Below are positions 9,626-18,373 of a stretch of 64,000 nucleotides of DNA, piece after piece (the first letter of the stretch is position 1; each line of letters begins with the position of its first letter). Origin of the DNA: Paenibacillus sp. NEAU-GSW1 (GTDB taxonomy: Bacteria; Bacillota; Bacilli; Paenibacillales; Paenibacillaceae); contig NZ_WOVL01000025.1 of assembly GCF_009737085.1 (NCBI RefSeq), positions 1 through 64,000 of the forward strand, in the 5' to 3' direction. Both the position numbers and the translations under genes were made by a program. Below the pieces are notes generated by a model. It was not told the DNA's origin, did no database searches, and saw nothing but the letters and a program-made list of their open reading frames with translations.

Positions 9626-9653
9626 ATAGCCAGACATTCAAATGATCCTTTCG

Positions 9654-12200
9654 TTACTCGCTCTGCTCCGCTGCGGAAGCGGCAGATTCAAAAACGGTTA
9701 CAAACGCGTCCGGGGGCACTGGCGGACTGTAATAATAACCCTGCACCAAATCGCATTTATGCTTACGAATAATTTCAAGCTCTTCCATCGTCTCGACGCC
9801 TTCCGTTACGACCTTCATATTCAGGTTATGGGCGATGACGACCAGCGATTTAAAAATCATTTGCTTCTTAATATCCGAAACGATCTCATGGATAAAGCTT
9901 TTGTCCAGCTTCAAGTAATGGAGCGGAATGCTTTGCAAATAGCTTAGCGACGAATAGCCCGTGCCAAAATCATCGAGCGACAGCTGAACGCCAAGCCTTT
10001 GGAGCTCATGCAATATTTTTAGCGTATGCTCCGGATTGTCCATGAAGATCGACTCGGTTAATTCGAGTTCAAGCTGCTCCGGCCTGATTCCCGCTTCGGA
10101 AATAATGCTCTCGATCGTATGTACGATATGCTTCTGCTGAAACTGGATCATCGACATGTTGACGCTGATCGGCAATGCGGTAATGCCCGCCTGCTCCCAT
10201 AGCTTGATCTGCTTGCAGGCTTGACGAAGCACCCATTCGCCAAGCGGAATAATAAAGCCTGTTCTTTCCGCAAGCGGAATGAACTCAAGCGGCGACACCA
10301 TGCCAAGCTCGGGATGCTTCCAGCGAATGAGCGCCTCCGCGCCGTATACGCGTCCGGTGGACAGCTCGATTTTGGGCTGATAGACGAGTGTAAATTGATT
10401 GTCCTCCAGCGCTGCGTTCAGGCTGTTCTCCAGCACGATTTCCTTCTTGGGCACATCATTTAGAGACGGCGTGTAAAGCGTGCAAGTATTGCGTTGTTTT
10501 TTCGAAATGTAGAGAGCGATATCCGCTTCCTTCACCAGACGATCTCCGCTTCCTTGCTCAAGCTCATGGTGGACGCTCATTCCGATACTTGCCGTAATAT
10601 AAAACAAACGCCCCTTCGATTTAATCGGCTCCGCAATCGCTTGTAAAATATCGTCGCCCGCCATTCGCGCTTGATGCAGATGGCTGATATCCTCCAGCAG
10701 CACAACAAATTCGTCTCCGCCAAACCGGAACACTTTGCCGGAATAGCCGGAGTGCGCTTGCGGGCTGCTTGGGCTGACGACTGCAGCAACCCGCTTCGCG
10801 ATTTGCTTAAGAAGCAAGTCGCCCATCGAATAATCGAGCGTATCGTTAATAATTTTAAACCGGTCAAGATCGATGTACAGAAGCGCGGTATGGCTTTGAT
10901 AATCGCCATCCCGCATAGCAGACGCGACCTTCCCGTCCCAATAACGCGTAAAGCCGTAACGGTTGGGAATTCCGGTCAGCAAATCATGCGTCGCCTGAAA
11001 CTCAATGAGCTCCTCGGCTTCCTTGCGGTATTCGATCATTCGGTTAAACTGATTAGCCATATGTTCAAATTCGTCATTGGAACGGATATCGAGCTTTTGC
11101 TTCAGGTCGCCCATAGCAAGCGCTTCAGAAACATGAGCAACCTTCTGAATGTTTTGCAGTACGATTTTCCGAAGCAGCAGCACCATCAATACGGCAATCG
11201 CCGCTAAAGCGGCAACCGAGATCGCTATCGAATTCCACAAGCTTCTGCGATACTCTGTCAGCATATTCTCCTTCGGTATGACCACTTCGAAATACCACGT
11301 ATAATCTTCAATCTGGATCGGATAGAACATGCGAAGCACAGTGCCTGAACCATCCAAGTCCTTGGTGTAAAACGGCTTTTCCGCTTTTTGCTTAATCTCG
11401 TCCAAGCTTACTCCGCCCGGCCACATCTCATAGGGTTGCATTGCCAGCTCCGGATGCTTGCCGTTGACTAAATAATGGTTATTTGACGTAATAATGCTTG
11501 CATAGCCGTCCAGAGGCTGCACTTTCTCAACCTCTCTTTGAAGCATTGGCAACGAGAAATCGGCGCCGACAATACCAAGAAAATGACCGCTGTCATCAAT
11601 GATCGGCACCACAAGGGAAGTCATGATCATCGGTTCGCCGTTCACGATATATGTATAAGGATCCAGCAAGGTGAACCGATTCGTTTGTTTCGGAATTTGA
11701 TAGTAATCGGATGTCGGCAAATCGTAATCGACGATCGGCATGCTCTGAATCATGCCGTTCATACGAACGACATAAGGAGCGAATCGTCCGGTCTCGCTCT
11801 CATAAGTTTCAACCCCGTGGTAACCTGCGTCATTTTGATCAAATGCATCCGGTTCCCAGATCGTAAAGGCGCCAAGCAAATGAGGATTTTCAACAACCAT
11901 AACCTCAAGCATCGTTACAACCGAGTCTCTGTTCGGCTCATCATTCAGACGCATATGAAGCATAGCCGTGCGCATCGACTCAAGCTGGGTTAACGTATCG
12001 TTCACATTTTTTGTGAAACTTCCGATATATGTAATAGACTGCTTTTGCGCAAGCAGCTCTCCTTGCTTTAAATTGGCATCGTAGAGCTTAACCAAATGGA
12101 ACCACAAGAGCAAGGTGAAAGACAGCAGCATGAGCGCTCCCAATGCCGTAATAAGCTTCTGTGCAATGCTGAGCCTCAATTTCCTCAAAGTTGTTTCCAC
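9654..12200 (-). CDS. Membrane receptor with Cache, HAMP, GGDEF and EAL domains
   Basis: The 848-residue product has a transmembrane helix near residues 12-34, an extracellular double-Cache sensor (about 40-310), a second helix (about 318-340), a HAMP linker (about 340-390), a GGDEF domain with intact RFGGDEF (near 500) and an EAL domain with intact EALIRW (near 622), ELTES and DDFGTGYSS. It probably both makes and degrades cyclic di-GMP according to an extracellular small-molecule signal, affecting motility or biofilm. With both active motifs intact, the net activity cannot be predicted. The ATG at 12200 gives METTLRKLRLSIAQK, a normal cytoplasmic lead-in. It is monocistronic, with its own terminator. 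Confidence 0.93.
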   Translation of the reverse strand: METTLRKLRLSIAQKLITALGALMLLSFTLLLWFHLVKLYDANLKQGELLAQKQSITYIGSFTKNVNDTLTQLESMRTAMLHMRLNDEPNRDSVVTMLEVMVVENPHLLGAFTIWEPDAFDQNDAGYHGVETYESETGRFAPYVVRMNGMIQSMPIVDYDLPTSDYYQIPKQTNRFTLLDPYTYIVNGEPMIMTSLVVPIIDDSGHFLGIVGADFSLPMLQREVEKVQPLDGYASIITSNNHYLVNGKHPELAMQPYEMWPGGVSLDEIKQKAEKPFYTKDLDGSGTVLRMFYPIQIEDYTWYFEVVIPKENMLTEYRRSLWNSIAISVAALAAIAVLMVLLLRKIVLQNIQKVAHVSEALAMGDLKQKLDIRSNDEFEHMANQFNRMIEYRKEAEELIEFQATHDLLTGIPNRYGFTRYWDGKVASAMRDGDYQSHTALLYIDLDRFKIINDTLDYSMGDLLLKQIAKRVAAVVSPSSPQAHSGYSGKVFRFGGDEFVVLLEDISHLHQARMAGDDILQAIAEPIKSKGRLFYITASIGMSVHHELEQGSGDRLVKEADIALYISKKQRNTCTLYTPSLNDVPKKEIVLENSLNAALEDNQFTLVYQPKIELSTGRVYGAEALIRWKHPELGMVSPLEFIPLAERTGFIIPLGEWVLRQACKQIKLWEQAGITALPISVNMSMIQFQQKHIVHTIESIISEAGIRPEQLELELTESIFMDNPEHTLKILHELQRLGVQLSLDDFGTGYSSLSYLQSIPLHYLKLDKSFIHEIVSDIKKQMIFKSLVVIAHNLNMKVVTEGVETMEELEIIRKHKCDLVQGYYYSPPVPPDAFVTVFESAASAAEQSE

Positions 12201-12393
12201 CCCCTGATTTGGACCGGCACTTCCATTCGACTATTTATGTCAAAATATGATCCATTTCTAGTATACTTGACAAATTAATATAAATTCAATTGTTAATATC
12301 ATAATTAAATAGAAGTTAAAATCAACCCAATCGACAATATTTGTCGAAATTTATTATAGTAGTTCCTTCTCTATTCCTCTGTAATAATAAGTA

Positions 12394-12456
12394 AAGGCTG
12401 GAAACGATGTCTTCACCTGCGTTGTACACGCAGGTGAAAAACATCGTTCCAGCCTT
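12394..12456. terminator. Long hairpin after the 179-residue secreted protein gene
   Basis: AAGGCTGG-AACGATGT-TTCACCTGCG pairs almost perfectly with its complement over some 25 bases. It lies just beyond the stop codon at 12479. The T-tract on the minus strand is weak, so the hairpin may act as an mRNA 3' stabiliser as well as a terminator. Confidence 0.6.
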
Positions 12457-12478
12457 ATTCATATCGAAGGTCTGCCGC

Positions 12479-13018
12479 TTACGTCTTGCTTTCCTTCGCC
12501 GCATTCGATTCGGTTTGCTTCTTCTCTTCAGCGCGGCGCAGCTTGCGAAGCTCATCCAGCAATTGATCCGACGTTTTCCCTTCCGTCGCAATCCCATGCT
12601 CGCCGGCTATACGGCGCAAATGTTCCAGCCTTTTGGCTCGATGCTCGGCTTTAAATGCTTCCCATTTCGCCTTGTCCTTTACTTTAGCCGCTTGAAGCTC
12701 GGTCTTAAGCTGTTCGACTGTCTTGCCCTCCGTGCTGATGCCGAAATAGTTCGCCATATAGCGCAGCTTCGCCAGCCGATGCTCTTCTATATTGGCCGCA
12801 GAAGGCGGATTTCCATGATGATGCTTATGCCCTTGCCCAAACTGCCAGCCGTCTTCCGATCTCGATTGCTGCGACTGATCGCCGCCATCTTTGCCGCTTG
12901 GCTGCTGCTTTTCGGTTTGTGCCGCCTCAGGCTGAGCCGCGTATGCCGGTACAGCTATAATCAGCAAGGCGCCGGCCAGCGCCGCAGCGAACTGTTTTGC
13001 TCTCATGATGCTTGCCAC
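12479..13018 (-). CDS. Small secreted charged repeat protein, function unknown
   Basis: The 179-residue product has a clear Sec signal peptide (hydrophobic AAALAGALLIIAV, cleavage after AYA near residue 27), then a polar linker with GHKHHH. A helical region carries two copies of a repeat: YFGISTEGKTVEQLKTEL and EHGIATEGKTSDQLLDEL, each followed by a Lys/Arg/Ala/Glu-rich helix. The repeats look like small HeH or SAP-like modules, but I do not recognise a named family. GTG 13018 was taken because GGAAGGG lies just ahead; ATG 13006 would also leave a signal peptide. Confidence 0.75.
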   Translation of the reverse strand: MASIMRAKQFAAALAGALLIIAVPAYAAQPEAAQTEKQQPSGKDGGDQSQQSRSEDGWQFGQGHKHHHGNPPSAANIEEHRLAKLRYMANYFGISTEGKTVEQLKTELQAAKVKDKAKWEAFKAEHRAKRLEHLRRIAGEHGIATEGKTSDQLLDELRKLRRAEEKKQTESNAAKESKT

Positions 13019-13114
13019 AACCCTTCCATTCCTTCATGATGTGTTCGTTAAGAAGCATCGAAACGCTTCTAATGGGTTATTTTTCCCAACCATCATGACG
13101 AATAGACATGCGTC

Positions 13115-14116
13115 CTAACAATTGTCGCCGCCGCTCTCCAGCCGGTTCAATTCCGCGAGAAGCCCATCTTTGGAGAAATGCTCGCCGATAAACACGGCAA
13201 CGTCATTCACTTCGCCTTGCGGCGTGATACGCATAAAGTCCGATTCGCGATAAGCGTATTGAAAAAGAAATCGGCTCGCCGTATCCGAGAACGTAACGAT
13301 TCCTTTGGCGCGGTAAATATTGTCCGGAAGGCGTTTAAGCAGCGCTTCGAAAGCTTCGCTGTCGACCGGACCGCGCAGATAATGCGTCAGCGCCATCACA
13401 TGCTCATGCATATGATGGTGATCGCCATGATCATGTTGATGCCCGCACCCGCAATCTGCTGAATGGTCAGCGTGTTGCGGCGAAGCCTCATACGGCTTCT
13501 GGTTTGCCAGCAGCCAGTTCCAATCATCCACCGCGCAGCGAATCGTAGCCATAATCGGCGCATGCTCGTTCAAATCTCTGAGAAGCTGCTGCGCTTCGAC
13601 CAGCTCATCCGGCTCCAGCTTATCCGCTTTGTTCAACAGCAGCCGCGTTGCGCAGCGAATCTGCTCCTGCATCAGCTTATACGTCCGGCCTTTGCCGCTT
13701 CGTCTGCGTTGCAGCAGCTCGGGTCCGTCAACGACCGTAATTACCGACAGCAGCTCGATTCGGCAATACATGGCCGCTTCCGTAACGCCGTCCAATATTT
13801 CGATCGGATTGGCTGCGCCCGTAGATTCGATAAATATAATGTCAGGCTGATGCTCGTCCATCAGCGCTTTAATCTCCATGCTCAAATCGCCGCGGATCGT
13901 GCAGCAAATGCAGCCGCTTAGCATTTCCGACATCGGCACATCGCCATCGACGAGCTGTCCGTCCAAATTAATGTCGCCAAGCTCATTCATTATGACGGCC
14001 GCTTTTAAACCATCATTGCGGCAATGCTCCAGCAAAGCCGTGAGCAGCGTCGTCTTGCCGCTGCCAAGGAAGCCCGACAGCAAGTGTACCGGTATTAATG
14101 CTTTCGTGTTGTCCAT
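13115..14116 (-). CDS. CobW/G3E-family GTPase, probable zinc metallochaperone
   Basis: The 333-residue product carries a G3E GTPase domain: Walker A GFLGSGKTT (residues 15-23), the metal-binding CICC motif (near 68-71), ESTGAANP, and NKAD for guanine specificity. A histidine-rich stretch between about 215 and 240 (DHSADCGCGHQHDHGDHHH) precedes the CobW C-terminal domain. Proteins of this kind deliver zinc to client enzymes under metal limitation (COG0523; ZagA/YciC type). A Zur-like box over the promoter supports a zinc role. It appears to be transcribed alone. Cobalamin or nitrile-hydratase roles for other COG0523 members are less likely, as no such partners are nearby. Confidence 0.88.
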   Translation of the reverse strand: MDNTKALIPVHLLSGFLGSGKTTLLTALLEHCRNDGLKAAVIMNELGDINLDGQLVDGDVPMSEMLSGCICCTIRGDLSMEIKALMDEHQPDIIFIESTGAANPIEILDGVTEAAMYCRIELLSVITVVDGPELLQRRRSGKGRTYKLMQEQIRCATRLLLNKADKLEPDELVEAQQLLRDLNEHAPIMATIRCAVDDWNWLLANQKPYEASPQHADHSADCGCGHQHDHGDHHHMHEHVMALTHYLRGPVDSEAFEALLKRLPDNIYRAKGIVTFSDTASRFLFQYAYRESDFMRITPQGEVNDVAVFIGEHFSKDGLLAELNRLESGGDNC

Positions 14117-14170
14117 CGCTTTCTAACCCTCTTTATATTCGAAGTTTATTAACGCTCGCTGTTGATGCTA

Positions 14171-14190
14171 TTATATCGTAATTGTTACGG
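14171..14190 (-). promoter_or_regulatory. Zur-like operator over the CobW promoter
   Basis: TCGTAATTGTTACGG at 14176-14190 matches the Bacillus Zur box TCGTAATNATTACGA at all but two positions. On the minus strand it is followed at once by a TATAAT hexamer (within GATATAATAG), so a bound repressor would cover the promoter. This predicts induction when zinc is scarce. Confidence 0.6.
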
Positions 14191-14222
14191 CTGTTACAGC
14201 GGGATAATCGCTTCGACGCAAA

Positions 14223-14255
14223 CAAACCCCCAAGACTGCCAGTCTTGAGAGTTTG
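14223..14255 (-). terminator. Hairpin after the YjcZ-type gene
   Basis: CAAAC-AAGACT-GCC-AGTCTT-GTTTG forms a stem with an internal mismatch; both sides are T-rich. It lies between the small yjcZ-like gene and the CobW promoter and probably insulates them. Confidence 0.55.
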
Positions 14256-14316
14256 TCTTTATCTATAATTAGATTGTGGCGGCCACGCCATATTGCTCCC
14301 AGCTAATCGCTAGCGA

Positions 14317-14445
14317 CTAGCACAAGATGGAACGGCTGATAATGACAAGAAGAATAAAGAGGACAAGAATGACTCCAACGCTTGTAAAAGCGCCGCCAAC
14401 GTGTCCGCCGCAGCCAGCGCCGGCGTTACCTACTCCATAGCTCAT
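14317..14445 (-). CDS. YjcZ-family small sporulation-associated membrane peptide
   Basis: This 42-residue gene encodes MSYGVGNAGAGCGGHV followed by the hydrophobic helix VGVILVLFILLVIISRSILC. A Gly-rich head and a single LVLFILLVII helix are characteristic of the YjcZ/YrkD-type peptides found, often in multiple copies, in spore-forming Bacillales. An ideal AAAGGAGATG ribosome site precedes the ATG. The exact role is unknown; homologues are annotated as sporulation proteins. No recognised sporulation promoter is obvious upstream. Confidence 0.85.
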   Translation of the reverse strand: MSYGVGNAGAGCGGHVGGAFTSVGVILVLFILLVIISRSILC

Positions 14446-14745
14446 TTGTTCATCTCCTTTGTGAAAAGAAATAAGGGAGGAAAAAGGTTAGGGTGTGCCT
14501 TTCGCATTTAACCCCGTGATCTGTAACGGATGTCTGTTTGTACGGAAGCTGTTTGCGAAGGTACATATGTATCTTATGTGGAAAAACCTACAGCGAATGG
14601 GCTGAGGAAAAAAATGTGCGCATGCTGGGGAGAGGGGAAAAAGTGACTGTTGGGAGTGATAAATAGGATGGATTGTAGAAGGGGATGTTTAGCGGGAAGG
14701 GGCAAGTCAGCCGACTGCTTGCTTGCCAAGCAGCCGGTATATGCT
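14446..14745. other. Intergenic region between the YjcZ gene and the tail cluster
   Basis: These 300 bases hold no convincing gene. The right end contains a CTGCTTG-CTTGC-CAAGCAG hairpin (14717-14735), a possible end signal for the amidase gene though it lacks a T-run. The left part is purine-rich leader for the YjcZ gene. Nothing else stands out. Confidence 0.5.
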
Positions 14746-15507
14746 CTAGCATTTCAAATCAACGCGGTTTTTGCTTCCATCCCATATCACAGCTGCGCCA
14801 AGCGCTTCTGCAATAAGACGCACAGGCACATAAGTAATGCCAGTCTTATCATCGTATAGGCCGTCAGCGAGCTTTTTCCCGTTCACATAGGTATCGACTG
14901 GCTTCAACACAGATGTCTGTACTTCGGCTTCCCTTTTGTAGACGGTACTAAAAAATTCGCAGATCCCGCGCGCCAGCTCTTCCGCACACTCCGATCTGTA
15001 CGCTTCGGAAAGCAATAGTTGCGCATCTTCAAGATTCGTCATGAAACCTGCCTCGATCAACACCGCAGGCATGTTAGTCTCACGCAGCACATGGAAATCA
15101 GCAGACTTCACACCGCGGTTCGGAAGCGCCGTGCCTGCGATCAAGTGCCGATGCAAAATCTCAGCTGCTTTTTTGCTGGCTTCGGAACTGGCGTAATAAT
15201 ACGTTTCCAATCCGCGCGCACTATTCCATTCAACGCCGGCTGCGTTGGCGTGGATGCTAACGTAAAAATCTGCATTAGCTTCATTGGCCGCATCAGTACG
15301 CGCCTTAAGCGGCGTATCGACATCGGCAGGAGCGACGAGCAGCACCTTAAAGCCGCATCGTTCCAAATGCTTGGCCAGCAGTTTAACGACGCGTCGATTA
15401 AATTCATTTTCTTTCATTACTCGGCCATCAGGAAACGTTGGCGTGCGTTTTCCCGCTGTTTCCATTCCATGCCCGTCACATAATGCAATTAGTTTAGGCC
15501 TCTGCAT
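14746..15507 (-). CDS. N-acetylmuramoyl-L-alanine amidase (tail-cluster endolysin)
   Basis: The 253-residue product has an Amidase_3 domain (residues 1-180) with the zinc ligands and catalytic residues in place: CDGHGMETAG (His13), MKENEFN (Glu), SIHANA (His) and VLIEAGFMTN (Glu). It should cleave the amide between MurNAc and the stem peptide. The last 50 residues (VNGKKLADGLY through VPVRLIAEALGAAVIWDG) form a copper-amine-oxidase-like stalk domain, common on Paenibacillus secreted proteins and here perhaps wall-anchoring. It has no signal peptide and must leave through the holin encoded just upstream, whose gene overlaps by 14 bases. Confidence 0.93.
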   Translation of the reverse strand: MQRPKLIALCDGHGMETAGKRTPTFPDGRVMKENEFNRRVVKLLAKHLERCGFKVLLVAPADVDTPLKARTDAANEANADFYVSIHANAAGVEWNSARGLETYYYASSEASKKAAEILHRHLIAGTALPNRGVKSADFHVLRETNMPAVLIEAGFMTNLEDAQLLLSEAYRSECAEELARGICEFFSTVYKREAEVQTSVLKPVDTYVNGKKLADGLYDDKTGITYVPVRLIAEALGAAVIWDGSKNRVDLKC

Positions 15508-15721
15508 CTGCGGCTACCACCTCCTCTTCAGCGCTTCGCTTTGCATCGACATGCGCCTCAGCCAAGATGTACACGGCGACGCTGCCAACTGCCGAAATCA
15601 AACCTGTAATCTTTACGGCAGCCTCTTCGCCAGCTCCTACCAAAACAATAACGCTCGTAGCCACAGCAGATACGAGCGCCCAAAACTTGCGACTTGCCAG
15701 TTTGCGTTTCCAGCTGATCAT
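15494..15721 (-). CDS. Phage-type holin
   Basis: The 75-residue product has two hydrophobic helices (about residues 14-32 and 40-55), with a basic N-terminus MISWKRKLASRKFW and an acidic tail EEEVVAADAEA. It sits between an XhlA-like protein and the amidase, the lysis position in PBSX-type clusters. It most likely forms the membrane lesion that frees the amidase and the particles. Sequence alone does not fix the holin family. Confidence 0.78.
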   Translation of the reverse strand: MISWKRKLASRKFWALVSAVATSVIVLVGAGEEAAVKITGLISAVGSVAVYILAEAHVDAKRSAEEEVVAADAEA

Positions 15722-16008
15722 TGTCGCACCTCCAATTTATCTACACGCTTATACACGGATTTCAAGCTCTCGTCCAGCCTAATGACCTTCTCCGACAACT
15801 CGTTATAATGCTGTCCCTGCACCTTGATCTCAACACGCAGATCGTCGATGCCCCGCTTAAGATAAGCCATATCCGCTTGCAGCGCTGCATCCTTACTTAC
15901 ATCTGCCACTGTGTCTTGTTGGACTGAACGAACCTTCCCGAGCCATCCCAGAGCGATGCCGCTGAGCGTACCTACTACTGCAATAATAGAAATAATATTT
16001 TGATCCAC
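15718..16008 (-). CDS. XhlA-like lysis accessory protein
   Basis: The 96-residue product begins MDQNIISIIAVVGTLSGIALGWLG, an N-terminal membrane helix, followed by a long heptad-rich helix (about residues 35-95). PBSX XhlA, which works with the holin and amidase in lysis, has a membrane helix plus coiled coil, although there the helix is at the C-terminus. GTG 16008 was chosen since GAGGAGG lies seven bases upstream; the longer frame to 16062 runs through a terminator hairpin. It overlaps the holin gene by four bases. Confidence 0.6.
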   Translation of the reverse strand: MDQNIISIIAVVGTLSGIALGWLGKVRSVQQDTVADVSKDAALQADMAYLKRGIDDLRVEIKVQGQHYNELSEKVIRLDESLKSVYKRVDKLEVRQ

Positions 16009-16032
16009 GCGACTGCCTCCTCTGTAAAAATT

Positions 16033-16060
16033 AAAGAGGCGCTCCCCGATAGAGAACGCC
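16033..16060 (-). terminator. Terminator between tail and lysis genes
   Basis: On the minus strand GGCGTTCTCT-ATC-GGGGAGCGCC is followed by TCTTTAATTTTT. It separates the tail-fibre genes from the lysis cassette and may reduce lysis gene expression relative to structural genes. Confidence 0.65.
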
Positions 16061-16072
16061 ATAGATTAATCA

Positions 16073-16468
16073 TTACAATAATTGTCGCATGACTTCGCTT
16101 TTCAATCGCGTGTCGATCGCTTCCTCGACCAATTGCGCGATAAAAGCATCCGCCTTTGCGGTCGCAGTTTGAGCGTCCATAGCAACGAATCCCATTTGCT
16201 CCGAATCATGCTTCTGCATAAATACGAGATTACCGTCAATGTGAATCAAATAAACCTCGCCGCCGATTGGCACGTCCGCTCCGACAACGTCAGCTGGTAC
16301 TCCGTTAATTGGCGAAACTTTATCCCACAAACTGACCTGAAAGCGAGTCCTTTCCGCTGTTCTCAATGCCGGGTAGTCGTACGCTGCCAAAACCGCGTCC
16401 ACCTCAGCCAACGTTTTCGTCGCGCCCAGTTCGTTTACTTCTTTCAAAATTTGAATTGCATCCAACAT
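16073..16468 (-). CDS. Tail-cluster hypothetical protein after the Kelch fibre
   Basis: The 131-residue product, MLDAIQILKEVNELG onward, has mixed alpha/beta character, no signal peptide and no membrane helix. In PBSX-type clusters this position (after the fibre, before lysis genes) is held by small proteins such as XkdW/XkdX, and it may be a fibre chaperone or attachment protein. I do not recognise a family. It is followed by a terminator, so it ends the tail transcript. Confidence 0.6.
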   Translation of the reverse strand: MLDAIQILKEVNELGATKTLAEVDAVLAAYDYPALRTAERTRFQVSLWDKVSPINGVPADVVGADVPIGGEVYLIHIDGNLVFMQKHDSEQMGFVAMDAQTATAKADAFIAQLVEEAIDTRLKSEVMRQLL

Positions 16469-16501
16469 ATAAAATACCTCCAGTAATTGTTTAATTTATT
16501 T

Positions 16502-18373
16502 TTAAGAAGCGGCTAACCACGCTTTTAACGCCCCTGTGTCAGCCGCAGCGCCGCCGTACACTTCTAATTTCTTTTGTGTAGCACCGATATTGTTTCCCAC
16601 AACATAGATTTTTCCGTCATATTCAATAGCTGCCGCGCTCTGTCTGCCTGTTATTAGCATCGGCGCATGATCCCATACATTCCCGACAGGATCATAGGTT
16701 TGCACCCTCCTATCTGAATCATAGTTGGACTGACCACCGATTATAAAAAGATTGCCTTCCACCCCTGCTCCATTTAACATACTACCAGCGACAGGAAGGG
16801 CAGCTTTCGTTGACCACACGTTACCCGATACAGAATAGGCGTAGTTAGTCGCAAGATAGGCCGTCGCATTCGATCCTCCCGTTGCATAGATGCTCCCACC
16901 GACCTCTGCACAAGCGAACGTATATTTCCCGCCTGTCATTGCCGTTCTAGTTGTCCATGAGTTTGCAGCAGGGTCATAGGATTGGTTTATTGTAAGGTAG
17001 GACGACCCATTATAGCCTCCGATTACATACAGCAGTCCGTTATACACAGCCGCACCAGCATATGACCTCGCCGTTCCCATAGCTGCCTTCGTTGACCACG
17101 AATTTGCAGCAGGATCGTATGCATAATTGGTAGTAAACGACGAGGACGTAGAGGCCGCAAACCCACCAACCGCATACAAAATTCCATTGATGGCGCCACC
17201 GAATCCGCCTATTTTGCTCTCAGGCAGCGCGGCTTTAGAAGACCATGTATCAGTAGCAATGTCATAAGCGCGTGTTGCTGTCGATCCTCCAGAACCTCCC
17301 ACAACATATAGCACCCCGTTAATAGCGTCGATTATATCGGTAGCACTGATATTGGTAGGTGCATCGGCCTTAGCTGTCCACGCCGCCACAGTAACATTAC
17401 CAGCTAATGCGTACCCGATAGAGTCGTTGCAGACTCCTTCGAGGTAGGCCATTAATGTTTCCTTACTGGAAACGGAGGCCGGAGTTAGTTCCTCATTCAC
17501 CCCGGAAGCAGAGCCTGTCCAACCGCCGAAAGTGTAAAACTTCCCGTTAGCCGCCGCCCCGGCAACGGATTGTCTAGCGGTAAGGAGGGATCTGTCTGAA
17601 TCCCACGTATTGGAAATGGGATCAAATACTTGGACGGACGACATGACTGTCGAATTAGTAGGCTGACCGCCCGAAACGTACATTTTACCGTTGAGTACGC
17701 CTGAAGCCGCTAACTTCCTTGGTGTTGGGATATTAGCCGCCGCTGCCCACGTATTTGCAACAGGGTCATATACTCGATTAGACGTTGGATAATAGTCGGT
17801 ATCGTAGCCACTAACTTGATACACCTTGCCGCCTATTGCCTCCGTTACTGCGGAAGCCACCGTACTATTTGAGGCTGCTTTTGTTGTCCAGGAGTTCGCA
17901 ACGGGATCATAGGCTTGGTTAGTCCCTAAGTAACTACCGTTATAACCGCCGATTACATATATGATGCCATTAACAACTCCAGACGCAGGAGGAAGACCTC
18001 CCCTAGCAGTAGGCATAGCGGCTTTTGTCGTCCAAGAGTTTGCGACGGGATCATAAGCCAGGTTAATAGCCAGCCCTGCCGGACTCCCTACGTACCCTCC
18101 AATGACGTATAGGATGCCATTGACTACAGCAGCGGTCGCCTGTGACCGACCAGTTCCGCTTGCGGCCTTAGTTGACCACGTATTTGATACCGGGTCGTAT
18201 GCTTGATTAGCGGTTAGATACGACGAGCCGCTTTGTCCCCCGACAACATATATGATTCCGTTTATTTCCGTAGCTGTGGGAGACGATCTCGCGGTTGGCA
18301 TTACTGCCTTTGTCACCATAACCCCTTCGGTCACGGTTATCGTATTAGCCATAGCATAAGCAACGCTATTCAT
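16502..18373 (-). CDS. Kelch-repeat tail fibre / receptor-binding protein
   Basis: The 623-residue product contains about twelve Kelch motifs of 45-50 residues, each with a pattern like NGIIYVIGGY followed by YDPVANSWTTKA. Six precede and six follow a linker near residues 300-330. The start of each half is similar (NSVAYAMANTITV versus DSIGYALAGNVTV), so the protein appears to be an internal duplication forming two six-bladed beta-propellers. Its position after the baseplate and fibre genes suggests it is the tip that recognises the target cell surface. The ATG at 18373 shares one base with the upstream stop codon. Confidence 0.82.
   Translation of the reverse strand: MNSVAYAMANTITVTEGVMVTKAVMPTARSSPTATEINGIIYVVGGQSGSSYLTANQAYDPVSNTWSTKAASGTGRSQATAAVVNGILYVIGGYVGSPAGLAINLAYDPVANSWTTKAAMPTARGGLPPASGVVNGIIYVIGGYNGSYLGTNQAYDPVANSWTTKAASNSTVASAVTEAIGGKVYQVSGYDTDYYPTSNRVYDPVANTWAAAANIPTPRKLAASGVLNGKMYVSGGQPTNSTVMSSVQVFDPISNTWDSDRSLLTARQSVAGAAANGKFYTFGGWTGSASGVNEELTPASVSSKETLMAYLEGVCNDSIGYALAGNVTVAAWTAKADAPTNISATDIIDAINGVLYVVGGSGGSTATRAYDIATDTWSSKAALPESKIGGFGGAINGILYAVGGFAASTSSSFTTNYAYDPAANSWSTKAAMGTARSYAGAAVYNGLLYVIGGYNGSSYLTINQSYDPAANSWTTRTAMTGGKYTFACAEVGGSIYATGGSNATAYLATNYAYSVSGNVWSTKAALPVAGSMLNGAGVEGNLFIIGGQSNYDSDRRVQTYDPVGNVWDHAPMLITGRQSAAAIEYDGKIYVVGNNIGATQKKLEVYGGAAADTGALKAWLAAS

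Noticed and set aside
13115-14116. Reading the CobW protein as a cobalamin biosynthesis gene
   Set aside because: No cobalamin or nitrile hydratase genes are nearby, and the Zur-like box plus His-rich segment point to zinc.
14717-14735. CTGCTTG hairpin as terminator of the amidase gene
   Set aside because: The stem is only seven bases and has no T-run. It is mentioned with the intergenic region instead.
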